Shown in pieces: positions 37,662 through 46,176 of a DNA stretch of 64,000 nucleotides; the first letter of the stretch is position 1; every line of letters begins with the position of its first letter. The notes below the pieces were generated by a model that did no database searches, had not been told where the DNA came from, and was given only the letters and a program-made list of their open reading frames with translations. This DNA comes from Lunatimonas sp. Its GTDB lineage: Bacteria > Bacteroidota > Bacteroidia > Cytophagales > Cyclobacteriaceae. The DNA lies in the NCBI RefSeq assembly GCF_020832325.1, contig NZ_JAFIEU010000045.1, forward strand, positions 62,001-126,000. Direction: 5' to 3'. The position numbers and the translations under genes were made by a program.

Positions 37662-39056
37662 ATGAAAGTAAAGCAGCACACGATTGGGAAGCAAGTGACC
37701 CTCACAGGTATAGGATTACATACCGGCGTAGTAGCGACGATGACCTTCCTTCCAGCTCCCCCCAACCACGGATACAAGTTTCAGCGTATGGATTTGGAAG
37801 GGTACCCGATAGTGGATGCAGACGTGGACAATGTGGTGGATGTTTCGAGAGGCACTACGCTAGAACAAAGCGGTGCCAGAGTGTTTACAGTAGAACATGT
37901 CCTTGCTGCATTGGTTGGATTGGAAATAGACAATGTATTGATTCAGCTCAACGGGCCAGAGCCTCCCATCATGGATGGCAGCAGTCTGCCCTTCATCCAA
38001 ATTCTGGAAGAAGCTGGATTGGAAGAACAAAATGCGCTACGCAGATTTTTCGAAATCCCGGAAAGTATTCACTACAAAGATGCTGCTCGAGAAGTGGAAA
38101 TGGCTGCATTGCCTTTGGACGACTTCCGGGTAACGGTAATGGTGGATTACAATTCACCTGTTTTGGGTAGTCAACACGCCTCCATTACGGATATCAGCCA
38201 ATTCAAAAATGAAATCGCTTCCTGTAGAACCTTTTGTTTTCTCCACGAATTGGAGATGCTGTACAATCAAAACCTGATCAAAGGAGGGGACCTGAACAAT
38301 GCCATCGTGGTTGTAGATCGCGCCGTACAGGAAGACGAACTCAGCCATTTAGCCAAAATGTTCAACAAACCAAAGGTGGAAGTTCGCAAGGAGGGAATCC
38401 TGAACAACGTGGAGCTCAGGTACAAAAATGAACCTGCGAGGCACAAGCTATTGGATGTGATCGGTGATTTGGCATTGGTAGGTAGGCCCTTAAAAGCGCA
38501 GATCATGGCAGCACGCCCGGGACATGCTGCCAATGTCGCGTTTGCAAAAAAAATCAAACGTGCCATGGAGAAGGCCGGGCCCATGCACATCCCGTATTAC
38601 GACCCGAAACTACCACCGGTACTTGATATCAACCAAATCAGTAACATCCTGCCCCACAGATACCCGTTTCAATTACTGGACAAAATCATTTACTTGGACC
38701 AAACAGTAGTGGCAGGGGTGAAGAATGTGACCATAAATGAACCCTTTTTCATGGGGCATTTTCCAAACAATCCAGTGATGCCGGGCGTACTTCAAGTAGA
38801 AGCCATGGCCCAGACCGGTGGAATCCTCGTTTTGAGTACAGTAGACGACCCCGAAAACTACTGGACTTACTTCCTAAGTATTGAAAACTGTAAGTTTCGG
38901 AAGATGGTACTCCCCGGGGACACCCTTATCTTCAAATGTGAACTTTTGAACCCCATACGGAGAGGCATTGCAAAGATGAAAGGTGAGGCCTTTGTAGGCA
39001 ATACACTTGTTTGTGAGGCAGTTATGACCGCAAGTATAGTAAGAAAAGAAGCATGA
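37662..39056 (+). CDS. lpxC/fabZ: Bifunctional LpxC deacetylase / FabZ 3-hydroxyacyl-ACP dehydratase
   Basis: 464 residues, a fusion typical of Bacteroidota. The LpxC half (about 1-300) has the zinc ligands His79 (TVEHVLAAL), His261 and Asp265 (RHKLLDVIGD). The FabZ half (about 315-460) has LPHRYPFQLLD and the catalytic pair His366 (HFPNNPVMPG) and Glu380 (QVEAMAQTGG). It removes acetate from UDP-3-acyl-GlcNAc and also dehydrates hydroxyacyl-ACP, which links lipid A and fatty acid synthesis. The stop overlaps the lpxA start by four bases. Confidence 0.97.
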   Translation: MKVKQHTIGKQVTLTGIGLHTGVVATMTFLPAPPNHGYKFQRMDLEGYPIVDADVDNVVDVSRGTTLEQSGARVFTVEHVLAALVGLEIDNVLIQLNGPEPPIMDGSSLPFIQILEEAGLEEQNALRRFFEIPESIHYKDAAREVEMAALPLDDFRVTVMVDYNSPVLGSQHASITDISQFKNEIASCRTFCFLHELEMLYNQNLIKGGDLNNAIVVVDRAVQEDELSHLAKMFNKPKVEVRKEGILNNVELRYKNEPARHKLLDVIGDLALVGRPLKAQIMAARPGHAANVAFAKKIKRAMEKAGPMHIPYYDPKLPPVLDINQISNILPHRYPFQLLDKIIYLDQTVVAGVKNVTINEPFFMGHFPNNPVMPGVLQVEAMAQTGGILVLSTVDDPENYWTYFLSIENCKFRKMVLPGDTLIFKCELLNPIRRGIAKMKGEAFVGNTLVCEAVMTASIVRKEA

Positions 39057-39832
39057 TAAGCAAACTATCCCACATAAACCCCGATGCCATACTTGGTGAA
39101 AATATCACGGTAGAACCGTTTACCACCATTCATGAAAATGTTGAAATCGGTGAGGGGACTTGGATCGGCTCAAACGTGACCATCTACCCCGGTGCGCGGA
39201 TAGGTAAAAACTGCAAAATATTCCCGGGAGCAGTTATCTCGGCTATTCCCCAAGATTTAAAATTTCAAGGAGAGTCTTCCCTAGCCGAAATTGGTGACGA
39301 TACCACCATTCGGGAATGTGTGACGATCAACCGCGGTACACTGGATAAAAAAACCACAAAAATTGGGCACTCCTGCCTCGTAATGGCCTACGTACATATT
39401 GCCCATGACTGCATCATTAACAACCACGTCATCATCGCCAATACCGTACAGGTGGCCGGTCATGTCACCATAGACGACTGGGCCTTTGTCGGAGGCAGTA
39501 GCGCCATTCACCAGTTTGTAAAGATCGGCACACACAGCATGATTTCCGGTGGCTCCTTGGTGCGAAAAGATGTACCTCCTTATACCAAAGCTGCCCGTGA
39601 ACCGCTCAGTTATGCGGGTGTCAACTCTCTGGGGCTGAGGCGCAGGGGGTTTTCTGGTGAAACCATCAATCAGATCCAAGAGGTCTATCGGTACCTCTTT
39701 CTCAACAGCCTAAATAACAGCAGAGCACTCGAAGAGATCGAAGTAAACCTTCCCGCCACCAAAGAACGGGATGAGATTGTCAATTTTATCCGGTCATCGG
39801 AACGGGGGGTAATGAAAGGATACATCCAATAA
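39053..39832 (+). CDS. lpxA: UDP-N-acetylglucosamine O-acyltransferase
   Basis: The first committed step of lipid A synthesis. It is 259 residues with hexapeptide-repeat beta-helix in the N-terminal two thirds and a helical C-terminus. The catalytic region AYVHIAHDC has His115 and His118; GHVTIDDWAFVGG and IHQFVKIG follow as in other LpxA proteins. It starts inside the lpxC-fabZ stop (ATGA) and is followed one base later by an ABC ATPase gene. Confidence 0.97.
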   Translation: MISKLSHINPDAILGENITVEPFTTIHENVEIGEGTWIGSNVTIYPGARIGKNCKIFPGAVISAIPQDLKFQGESSLAEIGDDTTIRECVTINRGTLDKKTTKIGHSCLVMAYVHIAHDCIINNHVIIANTVQVAGHVTIDDWAFVGGSSAIHQFVKIGTHSMISGGSLVRKDVPPYTKAAREPLSYAGVNSLGLRRRGFSGETINQIQEVYRYLFLNSLNNSRALEEIEVNLPATKERDEIVNFIRSSERGVMKGYIQ

Positions 39833-39833
39833 G

Positions 39834-40454
39834 ATGCTGGAATTGAAACTGGAGCAAGCAGGGAAACGGTTTCAGTATGAATGGATTTTCAAAAACCTGA
39901 CTGTTACCCTTACCCCAGGTCAGAAACTGGCCGTCACAGGTAGTAACGGGTCTGGCAAATCAACCCTCATCAAATGCCTGGCAGGCCAAATGCCCTTATC
40001 CACCGGAGCCATTCATTACCTTGTTGGAGGCACCCCTGTTTCATCCGCTGAAATTTACCAACATATTACCCTATCTGCGCCTTACCTAGAGCTTCCGGAA
40101 GAGTTTACGCTCGCGGAATTTCTGCAATTTCACTTCAGGTTCAAAACCCTCTCACCCGGTATGACAATCCGCGAGGCTGTGAGAATCATGTACTTGGAAA
40201 AATCCATGGACAAAGCTATTCGGAATTTTTCATCTGGCATGAAGCAGCGATTAAAACTCGGTATTTGCTTCTTTTCCAGCAGTCCCTTTCTTTTGCTGGA
40301 TGAACCGACATCCAACCTCGACGAACGGGGCGTAAGCTGGTATCACGAGCTGGTAGAAACCTACGGTGGCAATAAAACCATTGTGGTAGGATCCAATGAT
40401 CCTAGAGAATTCACTTTCTGTTCAGAACAGCTTTCTATTGAAAATTTCAAGTGA
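39834..40454 (+). CDS. ABC transporter ATP-binding protein without permease partner
   Basis: 206 residues, a single nucleotide-binding domain. Walker A is GSNGSGKST, the ABC signature is FSSGMKQRLK, Walker B is FLLLDEPTSNLDE. It belongs to the small single-domain type (CcmA/YxlF-like). It starts one base after lpxA and is therefore very likely co-transcribed with the lipid A genes, but no membrane subunit is encoded nearby. What it moves is unknown. Confidence 0.9.
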   Translation: MLELKLEQAGKRFQYEWIFKNLTVTLTPGQKLAVTGSNGSGKSTLIKCLAGQMPLSTGAIHYLVGGTPVSSAEIYQHITLSAPYLELPEEFTLAEFLQFHFRFKTLSPGMTIREAVRIMYLEKSMDKAIRNFSSGMKQRLKLGICFFSSSPFLLLDEPTSNLDERGVSWYHELVETYGGNKTIVVGSNDPREFTFCSEQLSIENFK

Positions 40455-40505
40455 CTTTGTTTTGATACTAAAATGCTTAATTTTACAATCCTTATTTCTA
40501 ATGTT

Positions 40506-40994
40506 ATGAAGCATCTTGCCAAAATATTCTTCTTACTGGGATTGATTCCATTCGTTTTTTTGTCCTGTTCAAACGATGACGACGGACCTCAAAAGACCGC
40601 CGAAGAGATCGCCATCGAAGCACTGGCCGGTACATCTGAACAAACTTGGACGATCAGTGGCGGCGGATCGGTATCCCGGGACGGCACTTCGCTTACCAAC
40701 AATTATGCGGATTTTGAAATTAGATTCAGAAATCGTGGCTCTGCGGGACTCAACTACGAAACCACAGGCAGTGGTGGACTGTTTGACCCCTCGGGATCTT
40801 GGTCGCTTGAGGGCGAAAACTACAACCGGTTACGCCTTTCGGGCATTCAACCCGTAGCAAACCGTGACATTACATATAGCAAACAGGGAGGCGACCTTCG
40901 GCTGGAGTTCACTGTACCAAACCCATCCTCAGCTTCCGCGAGAGTGGAAGCACTTGTTGGATTTTATGTCTTTACATTAAAACCAAAACCATAA
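40506..40994 (+). CDS. Lipoprotein of unknown function
   Basis: 162 residues from ATG 40506, which places a lipobox at the right distance (MKHLAKIFFLLGLIPFVFLSC, lipidated Cys21, followed by SNDDDG, a typical Bacteroidota surface-export signal). The mature part looks like an all-beta, lipocalin-like domain (WTISGGGSVSRDG, NYETTGSGGLFDPSGSW, RLEFTVP-type strands). I do not recognise a named family. It is followed after three bases by a DUF4440-type protein gene, so the two are probably one transcript. Confidence 0.75.
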   Translation: MKHLAKIFFLLGLIPFVFLSCSNDDDGPQKTAEEIAIEALAGTSEQTWTISGGGSVSRDGTSLTNNYADFEIRFRNRGSAGLNYETTGSGGLFDPSGSWSLEGENYNRLRLSGIQPVANRDITYSKQGGDLRLEFTVPNPSSASARVEALVGFYVFTLKPKP

Positions 40995-40997
40995 CCT

Positions 40998-41432
40998 ATG
41001 CTTAAATCCTTCGTACTTTCACTTCTTGTTTTGACGGCTGTTACGACCCAAACCATCGCTCAAAACAAAGAGGTTGCCGCAGTAGAAAAAGCTGTATTAG
41101 ACCTGCGCGCAGCCATGCTTAGCGGTGACGCTGCATCCCTCACGGCCATTTCGTCCAAAAACATTACCTATGGACATTCCAATGGAACCATCGAAGACCA
41201 AGCAGCCTTCGTAGAAGCGTTGGCTAGTGGCAATAACAACTTTACAGAGATCACCCTGTCGGACCAAACTGTGGAGATATTGGGCAAAATCGCACTTGTA
41301 AGACACAACCTGACCGGAACTACCCACAATAAAGGTGCTGATCCCGCATCCATCAACTTGGGAATTCTTCTTGTCTGGCAAAAAGAGGGAAAAGACTGGA
41401 AGCTGCTCGCAAGGCAGGCATTTAAGCGCTAA
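40998..41432 (+). CDS. Secreted NTF2-like protein (DUF4440)
   Basis: 144 residues with a signal peptide (MLKSFVLSLLVLTAVTTQTIAQ). The mature part, starting with AVEKAVLDLRAAMLSGDAASL and ending LLVWQKEGKDWKLLARQAF, follows the SnoaL/NTF2-like DUF4440 pattern: a helix pair and a curved sheet forming a pocket. Role unknown; probably periplasmic binding or a small enzyme. A bidirectional terminator follows. Confidence 0.85.
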   Translation: MLKSFVLSLLVLTAVTTQTIAQNKEVAAVEKAVLDLRAAMLSGDAASLTAISSKNITYGHSNGTIEDQAAFVEALASGNNNFTEITLSDQTVEILGKIALVRHNLTGTTHNKGADPASINLGILLVWQKEGKDWKLLARQAFKR

Positions 41433-41468
41433 ATACGCAATTTGCTTCTTTATTCTCTGAACATATCA

Positions 41469-41502
41469 AAAAAGGCTACCATCTGCGTATAGTAGCCTTT
41501 TT
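41469..41502. terminator. Bidirectional terminator between convergent units
   Basis: AAAAAGGCTAC (41469-41479) and GTAGCCTTTTT (41492-41502) form an 11-bp stem with U tracts on both strands. It serves the DUF4440 gene and the convergent mutS2. Confidence 0.9.
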
Positions 41503-41559
41503 CTTTTATACACTAATTTGAAACTCTTCCAGGCACCTTCGCTTTCTTCGGGGAACTCG

Positions 41560-43959
41560 TTAATTTTCTTTTAAATACACTAAGGTGACCCCTGCCCCAC
41601 CTCGCTCCACGTGCTCATCCTCAAACCTACTTACCGCAGGCATGTGCCGAAGCATATTCCGGCAGAGGTCCCGCAGGATTCCATCCCCTTTGCCGTGCAC
41701 CACACGGAGCTCCGACTGCCCTAACATATATCCGTCGTCGATAAAATTTTGCAGCAAGGGCAACACTTCCTCTCCTCTCTTTCCGCGAAGATCTAGATTG
41801 GTCGAAAATTCCAGCATACGGGCATGGGTATTAAATCCCGAGCTGCGAGCCAATGACTTCTTTTCCTTCTTGATGGCTGTGTTGGAAATCCGCTCCAATC
41901 GATTAAGATTAACCTTTGACTTAAGATCTCCGATACTGATTTCAGCTGTCCGCTGCTGAATGGCAATGACTTCGGCTATGGCACCATTGTCTTTAACCCG
42001 CACTTGATCTCCCACTTTGACTTCTCCTTCGAGTACTTTTAGCTCCTGAGCAGGCTGAGGTAGCTTACTCTTTTCCGGCTTGATCGACTCTTTGTGGACC
42101 TCCAATGACTTCCTGATCCGCTTCGTTTGCTCCTTGTCCGCCTTGCTTTCCTTTATCTCCCGAATGGTATTTTCAATTCGCTTATTGGTATCATCCAAGA
42201 GAGCCTTCGCCTGTATTTTCGCTTCGTTCAAAATCGCCTTTTTGCTGGTTTCCAAGGTCGCCTTAAGCTCGCTGTATTCCTCTAATCGCTTATTGAGTAG
42301 CTTTTCCTTCCGTTCATTTTCCAGGAGTATCTGCTCGTAGCGGTTCTTCTCAGCTTCCAACTTTAGCAGCATCCGATCATAATTTACCCGGGTTTCGCCC
42401 ACCTGCGCTTTGGCATGAAGAATGATTTCCTCGTCAATGCCAATTTTCCGGGCGATCTCAAACGCAAACGAACTTCCCGGTTTACCCAATTCGAGTTGAT
42501 ACAAGGGTTCCAGATGCTCCACATCATACCGCATTGCGCCATTGATCAGGCCCTGACCTTTGGAGGCCAACTGTTTCAGGTTGCCATAGTGGGTGGTGAC
42601 CACACCAAAAGCTCCCGTTTTATTCAATGCAATCAAAATGCCTTCGGCAATGGCCCCTCCAAACTGAGGCTCAGTACCCGTACCAAATTCATCGATAAAA
42701 AACAGGGTTCGCTTATTGGCAAAGCGGGTGAAGTTTTTCATGTTCATCAGGTGTGAACTGTAGGTACTCAGGTCATTTTCCAGGTTCTGTTCATCCCCTA
42801 TATCTATGAAAAACTGATCGAACACCCCACACTTCGATTCCGGCTCAACGGGAATTAGAATCCCGCACTGAAACATGTATTGCAACAGGGCAATGGTCTT
42901 TAGCGTGACGGACTTGCCACCTGCGTTGGGTCCTGAAATAACCAGGATTCTGCGATTGGGATCCAAAGAAACATCAATTGGGACGATTTGCTTTTTTTGC
43001 AGCTTTAAGCTGAGCTCGAGCAGGGGATGCCTAGCTTTCTGCCAGCGTATCTGCTTGCTTTTCTCCAGTTCAGGTTTATTGCCTTCCACCTTGATCGCGA
43101 ATTTTGCCTTTGCACGAATAAAATCCACCAGGCCTAAAAAATGAAATGCCTTGCGCAGGTCCGGGATATACCCGCGAAGGATATCCGTCAGGTGCGTGAG
43201 GATCTTCTGGACCTCGCGACGTTCCATGTATTCAAGGTCCCGTATTTCATTATTAATATCCAATACTTCGGTAGGCTCCATGTACACCGTTTGTCCAGTA
43301 GCAGACTCGTCATGGATAAATCCTTTGATACGGCGCTTGTACTCGGCCAGCACAGGCATCACCATTCTGCCACCTCGTATGGTAATTGAAGCATCTTCCG
43401 GGGTCAATCCTTGCGATTTTGCTTGACGGAAAATAGTATCCAGCACTTTTCGAAGCCGGCTTTCCTCGTAAAGCAACTGGCCTCTGACTAAGGCCAGTTC
43501 TTGGGTAGCATTGTTTTTAATTTTGCCTCTTTCATCCAGCACTCGCTCGATCGAGCGGATCAAGGTCCGGTCATCATTCACCATTCCTAAAAGCTGAAAG
43601 AGTTGCGGGTATTCCAGCTCGTAATAGTTGAAAAAATCCACGCATGTAGATAATGTTACCAACCCAAGCTTTATCTCATGAAACTCTTCTTCGTAGAGAA
43701 AGGTACCCTCCAACCGGGCCTTGTCGAGGTAGGGGTGGATATTTACAAAATTCGAAGAGGGGAAAGACTCGCCGGACAACAGTAGACGCTTAAACTCTTC
43801 TGTCTGCTCCAAAAGCCGCTGTATCAGGGAGGCATCTCTGGAAAAAGCAATCTTCTGGACGAAATCAGCTCCTAGGCTACTGCTACACTCGTCCCTAATC
43901 AAATCCCTGATTTTATCGAAATTTATTTTTTGTTCTAGGTTTGAGGGATATATCTTCAT
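41560..43959 (-). CDS. mutS2: Endonuclease MutS2
   Basis: 799 residues. The MutS-type core has Walker A GPNAGGKSVTLK and Walker B FIDEFGTGTEP, then a coiled-coil arm (about residues 500-650), a KOW-like segment and a C-terminal Smr nuclease domain (LDLRGKRGEEVLPLL and VVHGKGDGILR). The protein acts on branched DNA or on stalled ribosomes, depending on species. It overlaps the DUF4296 lipoprotein gene by four bases. Confidence 0.96.
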   Translation of the reverse strand: MKIYPSNLEQKINFDKIRDLIRDECSSSLGADFVQKIAFSRDASLIQRLLEQTEEFKRLLLSGESFPSSNFVNIHPYLDKARLEGTFLYEEEFHEIKLGLVTLSTCVDFFNYYELEYPQLFQLLGMVNDDRTLIRSIERVLDERGKIKNNATQELALVRGQLLYEESRLRKVLDTIFRQAKSQGLTPEDASITIRGGRMVMPVLAEYKRRIKGFIHDESATGQTVYMEPTEVLDINNEIRDLEYMERREVQKILTHLTDILRGYIPDLRKAFHFLGLVDFIRAKAKFAIKVEGNKPELEKSKQIRWQKARHPLLELSLKLQKKQIVPIDVSLDPNRRILVISGPNAGGKSVTLKTIALLQYMFQCGILIPVEPESKCGVFDQFFIDIGDEQNLENDLSTYSSHLMNMKNFTRFANKRTLFFIDEFGTGTEPQFGGAIAEGILIALNKTGAFGVVTTHYGNLKQLASKGQGLINGAMRYDVEHLEPLYQLELGKPGSSFAFEIARKIGIDEEIILHAKAQVGETRVNYDRMLLKLEAEKNRYEQILLENERKEKLLNKRLEEYSELKATLETSKKAILNEAKIQAKALLDDTNKRIENTIREIKESKADKEQTKRIRKSLEVHKESIKPEKSKLPQPAQELKVLEGEVKVGDQVRVKDNGAIAEVIAIQQRTAEISIGDLKSKVNLNRLERISNTAIKKEKKSLARSSGFNTHARMLEFSTNLDLRGKRGEEVLPLLQNFIDDGYMLGQSELRVVHGKGDGILRDLCRNMLRHMPAVSRFEDEHVERGGAGVTLVYLKEN

Positions 43960-44300
43960 TTGGCACTTTCAGCTCTTTTTTCAAATACTGTTAACGAATC
44001 TATCGCTCGGGCATAGACCCGCTCCATAAAGGCTGGATACCTGAGGTAATATTGTAAGCTAGCCATATAAACCGTATCGGCGACACGATGTTTCTCAAAA
44101 ATTTCTTTTTCCAAAATGGGGTACACTTTTTTGGAGGAATCATACGGAATGGGCAGTGATTGCACAAAACCCTCCGTCAGGTGGATATCCACGATAATAG
44201 ATACCATTTCGTCTTCCGAAAGCAACCCGGGAGGTTTGCTGTCCGAACTGCAAGAAAAGCAAAAGCAGCACGCCGCCAATAACCAGATAGAATACTTCAC
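43956..44300 (-). CDS. DUF4296 lipoprotein
   Basis: 114 residues. A hydrophobic N-terminus ends in a lipobox (MKYSIWLLAACCFCFSC), followed by SSDSKPPGLLSEDEMVSIIVDIHLTEG, the DUF4296 core as I know it. The start is GTG at 44300, because an in-frame stop lies six bases upstream. It overlaps mutS2 by four bases. A promoter box ends just before the start codon, so the message may be leaderless. Function unknown. Confidence 0.85.
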   Translation of the reverse strand: MKYSIWLLAACCFCFSCSSDSKPPGLLSEDEMVSIIVDIHLTEGFVQSLPIPYDSSKKVYPILEKEIFEKHRVADTVYMASLQYYLRYPAFMERVYARAIDSLTVFEKRAESAK

Positions 44301-44304
44301 AGGT

Positions 44305-44336
44305 CAAAATTACCCAATTCTTCACAAATTTGACAA
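44305..44336 (-). promoter_or_regulatory. Promoter of DUF4296-mutS2, possibly leaderless
   Basis: On the minus strand the -7 box TAATTTTG (44305-44312) and a TTG (44334-44336) are 21 bases apart. The box ends four bases before the GTG start, so transcription would begin at or next to the start codon. Confidence 0.5.
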
Positions 44337-44405
44337 TATGTATCCACATAGTCGTTTTATTATTCAACCGAGAGCCTTAAATTAGGCCTCTTATAGAGAG
44401 CTTAC

Positions 44406-45284
44406 ATGAACCAACTAATTAAAAAACTCCGAAGATATGAGATTATGCTCCGGAAGATTGCCAACAACCATCTTCAGGGCGACTACCAGTCCATATTTAA
44501 AGGAGCAGGGTTGGAATTTGATGATTTGAGGCCTTATCAGTACGGAGACGATATCCGCACGGTCGAATGGAAGGTATCCGCAAAGGGCCACGGTACCTTT
44601 GTGAAAACTTTCAAAGAAGACAAAGACCAATCGGTTTATTTCCTCTTAGACATCAGCGGATCCCAGGACATAGGCAGCAAAGAGCACAAAAAAATTGACA
44701 CTAGCAAGGAAGTTGCGGGCGTACTTACCTTGGCTGCAATCCACGAGGGCAGCCAAGTAGGGCTGATCAGCTATTCTGATCAAAAAGAAAAAATTATTGT
44801 CCCTGGAAAAGGTCCCCGGCAAGCTGTAAAAGTCATCCAAGGAATCTTTAAGCATGCGAACAAATCATTGAAGACAGACCTTCGGGGCATGTTTTCGTTT
44901 TGTCTAAACCTCATCAAGAAAAGAAGCATCATCATCGTAATCTCAGATTTCATTGATGAAGACTATCAACAACCGTTGAAGTCCTTGGCCACCAAACACG
45001 ATGTGATTGTCATCCAGGTAACCGACCCCCTCGAATCGGCGCTGCCGTCCTTGGGAATTATCCCGGTATATGACAAAGAAATGGAAAAAACGACCTGGGT
45101 GAATACCGCTTTTGGGGGGTTTGCCAAGAAGATTTTCCAGTCCTTCCACCAAGACCGGGAGTCGCTAAGAGATTTGTGCAAAAAAAATCAAATCAATTAC
45201 CTTCAGATTGACACAAGGCAAGACATTGTCTTACCTTTGATGGAACTATTCAAAATCAGAAACCGAAGCATGAAGCGTGGCTAA
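44406..45284 (+). CDS. DUF58 domain-containing protein
   Basis: 292 residues, cytosolic. The DUF58 core FDDLRPYQYGDDIRTVEWKVSAKGHGTFVKTF (shown here in shorter pieces elsewhere) is followed by a vWA-like domain with a DxSxS metal motif (Asp82, Ser84, Ser86 in LLDISGSQD). Such proteins are partners of MoxR AAA+ ATPases in Bat operons. No moxR gene is present here. Its stop overlaps the next gene by eight bases. Confidence 0.9.
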   Translation: MNQLIKKLRRYEIMLRKIANNHLQGDYQSIFKGAGLEFDDLRPYQYGDDIRTVEWKVSAKGHGTFVKTFKEDKDQSVYFLLDISGSQDIGSKEHKKIDTSKEVAGVLTLAAIHEGSQVGLISYSDQKEKIIVPGKGPRQAVKVIQGIFKHANKSLKTDLRGMFSFCLNLIKKRSIIIVISDFIDEDYQQPLKSLATKHDVIVIQVTDPLESALPSLGIIPVYDKEMEKTTWVNTAFGGFAKKIFQSFHQDRESLRDLCKKNQINYLQIDTRQDIVLPLMELFKIRNRSMKRG

Positions 45285-46176
45285 GACAGGCTATATCTCC
45301 CTACTTATATTTTTGTTGATCGCCCAATCCCAGCTGCCGGCACAGGAAGTAAAGGTACACGGGTATTTTATGCAAGATTCGGCCAAATTAGGGGAGCGGG
45401 TAACCTATGTACTAAAAGCAACCTACCCATCCACCATGGATATGCTGTTCCCGGATTCCCTGTATAATTTCGGCAGCATGGAATACCTAGGGAAACAAAC
45501 TTTTCGTTCGGTTACCGTTGACACACTCACTACAGACAGTGCTCTCTATTTCCTCGCAAACTTTTCGCTGGAACCGATTAAGCAGTATAACCTTCCAGTA
45601 TTTGAGATCTTGCGCTATGATAGCATCACTCACCAGCCCGCAGACGCCTCCTTAGCGCTAAAACTCATCATCGACGAACTACCGGATGCTTTGGCGTTTC
45701 AAGAAACCAATGCATACCAAAAAATCCAACAAGGACTTAACTACCCAGCCATCATGCTGGGTTTCCTGGTTGTGTTGGTTATCTTAGGTTCCGTCTATTA
45801 CTTCTTTGGTGGCCGATTGAAGCGTCTGTGGCTTGTTTATCTAGAGAAGAAACGTAGACAACGGTTCGTTACGCGCTGGGAAAGCGCGCAAGCAGCATTT
45901 TTTGCAAAAAAAGATTTGGATGCTGCTGACGAACTCCTTGGCGTATGGAGAGGTTATATGGAATCGATGACTGGCTTTCCCTTCCGAGAGTGGACCTCTA
46001 CCGAAATAGCCCATAACCTTGAACAACCTGAATTGGTGAAAGACCTGCGGGAAATTGAAGTCGTGATCTACGCAAATCGGGTAACTGAGGGCATCCGACA
46101 GGCCTGCGATCGGCTGTCCTTGCTTACAGAGGAGGAATACCGAAAAAAAATCAAAAATCTCCACGGCCATGAATGA
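45277..46176 (+). CDS. Bat-operon membrane protein (BatD-like)
   Basis: 299 residues: a signal peptide or N-terminal anchor (MAKTGYISLLIFLLIAQSQLPAQ), a beta-rich outside domain, one transmembrane helix (about residues 156-176, AIMLGFLVVLVILGSVYYFF) and a basic, helical inside domain. The start is GTG at 45277, since a stop precedes it in frame and no ATG gives the signal sequence. It is coupled by eight-base overlaps to both neighbours. Its position between DUF58 and BatA genes suggests a BatD-like role, but overall similarity is not strong. Confidence 0.75.
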   Translation: MAKTGYISLLIFLLIAQSQLPAQEVKVHGYFMQDSAKLGERVTYVLKATYPSTMDMLFPDSLYNFGSMEYLGKQTFRSVTVDTLTTDSALYFLANFSLEPIKQYNLPVFEILRYDSITHQPADASLALKLIIDELPDALAFQETNAYQKIQQGLNYPAIMLGFLVVLVILGSVYYFFGGRLKRLWLVYLEKKRRQRFVTRWESAQAAFFAKKDLDAADELLGVWRGYMESMTGFPFREWTSTEIAHNLEQPELVKDLREIEVVIYANRVTEGIRQACDRLSLLTEEEYRKKIKNLHGHE

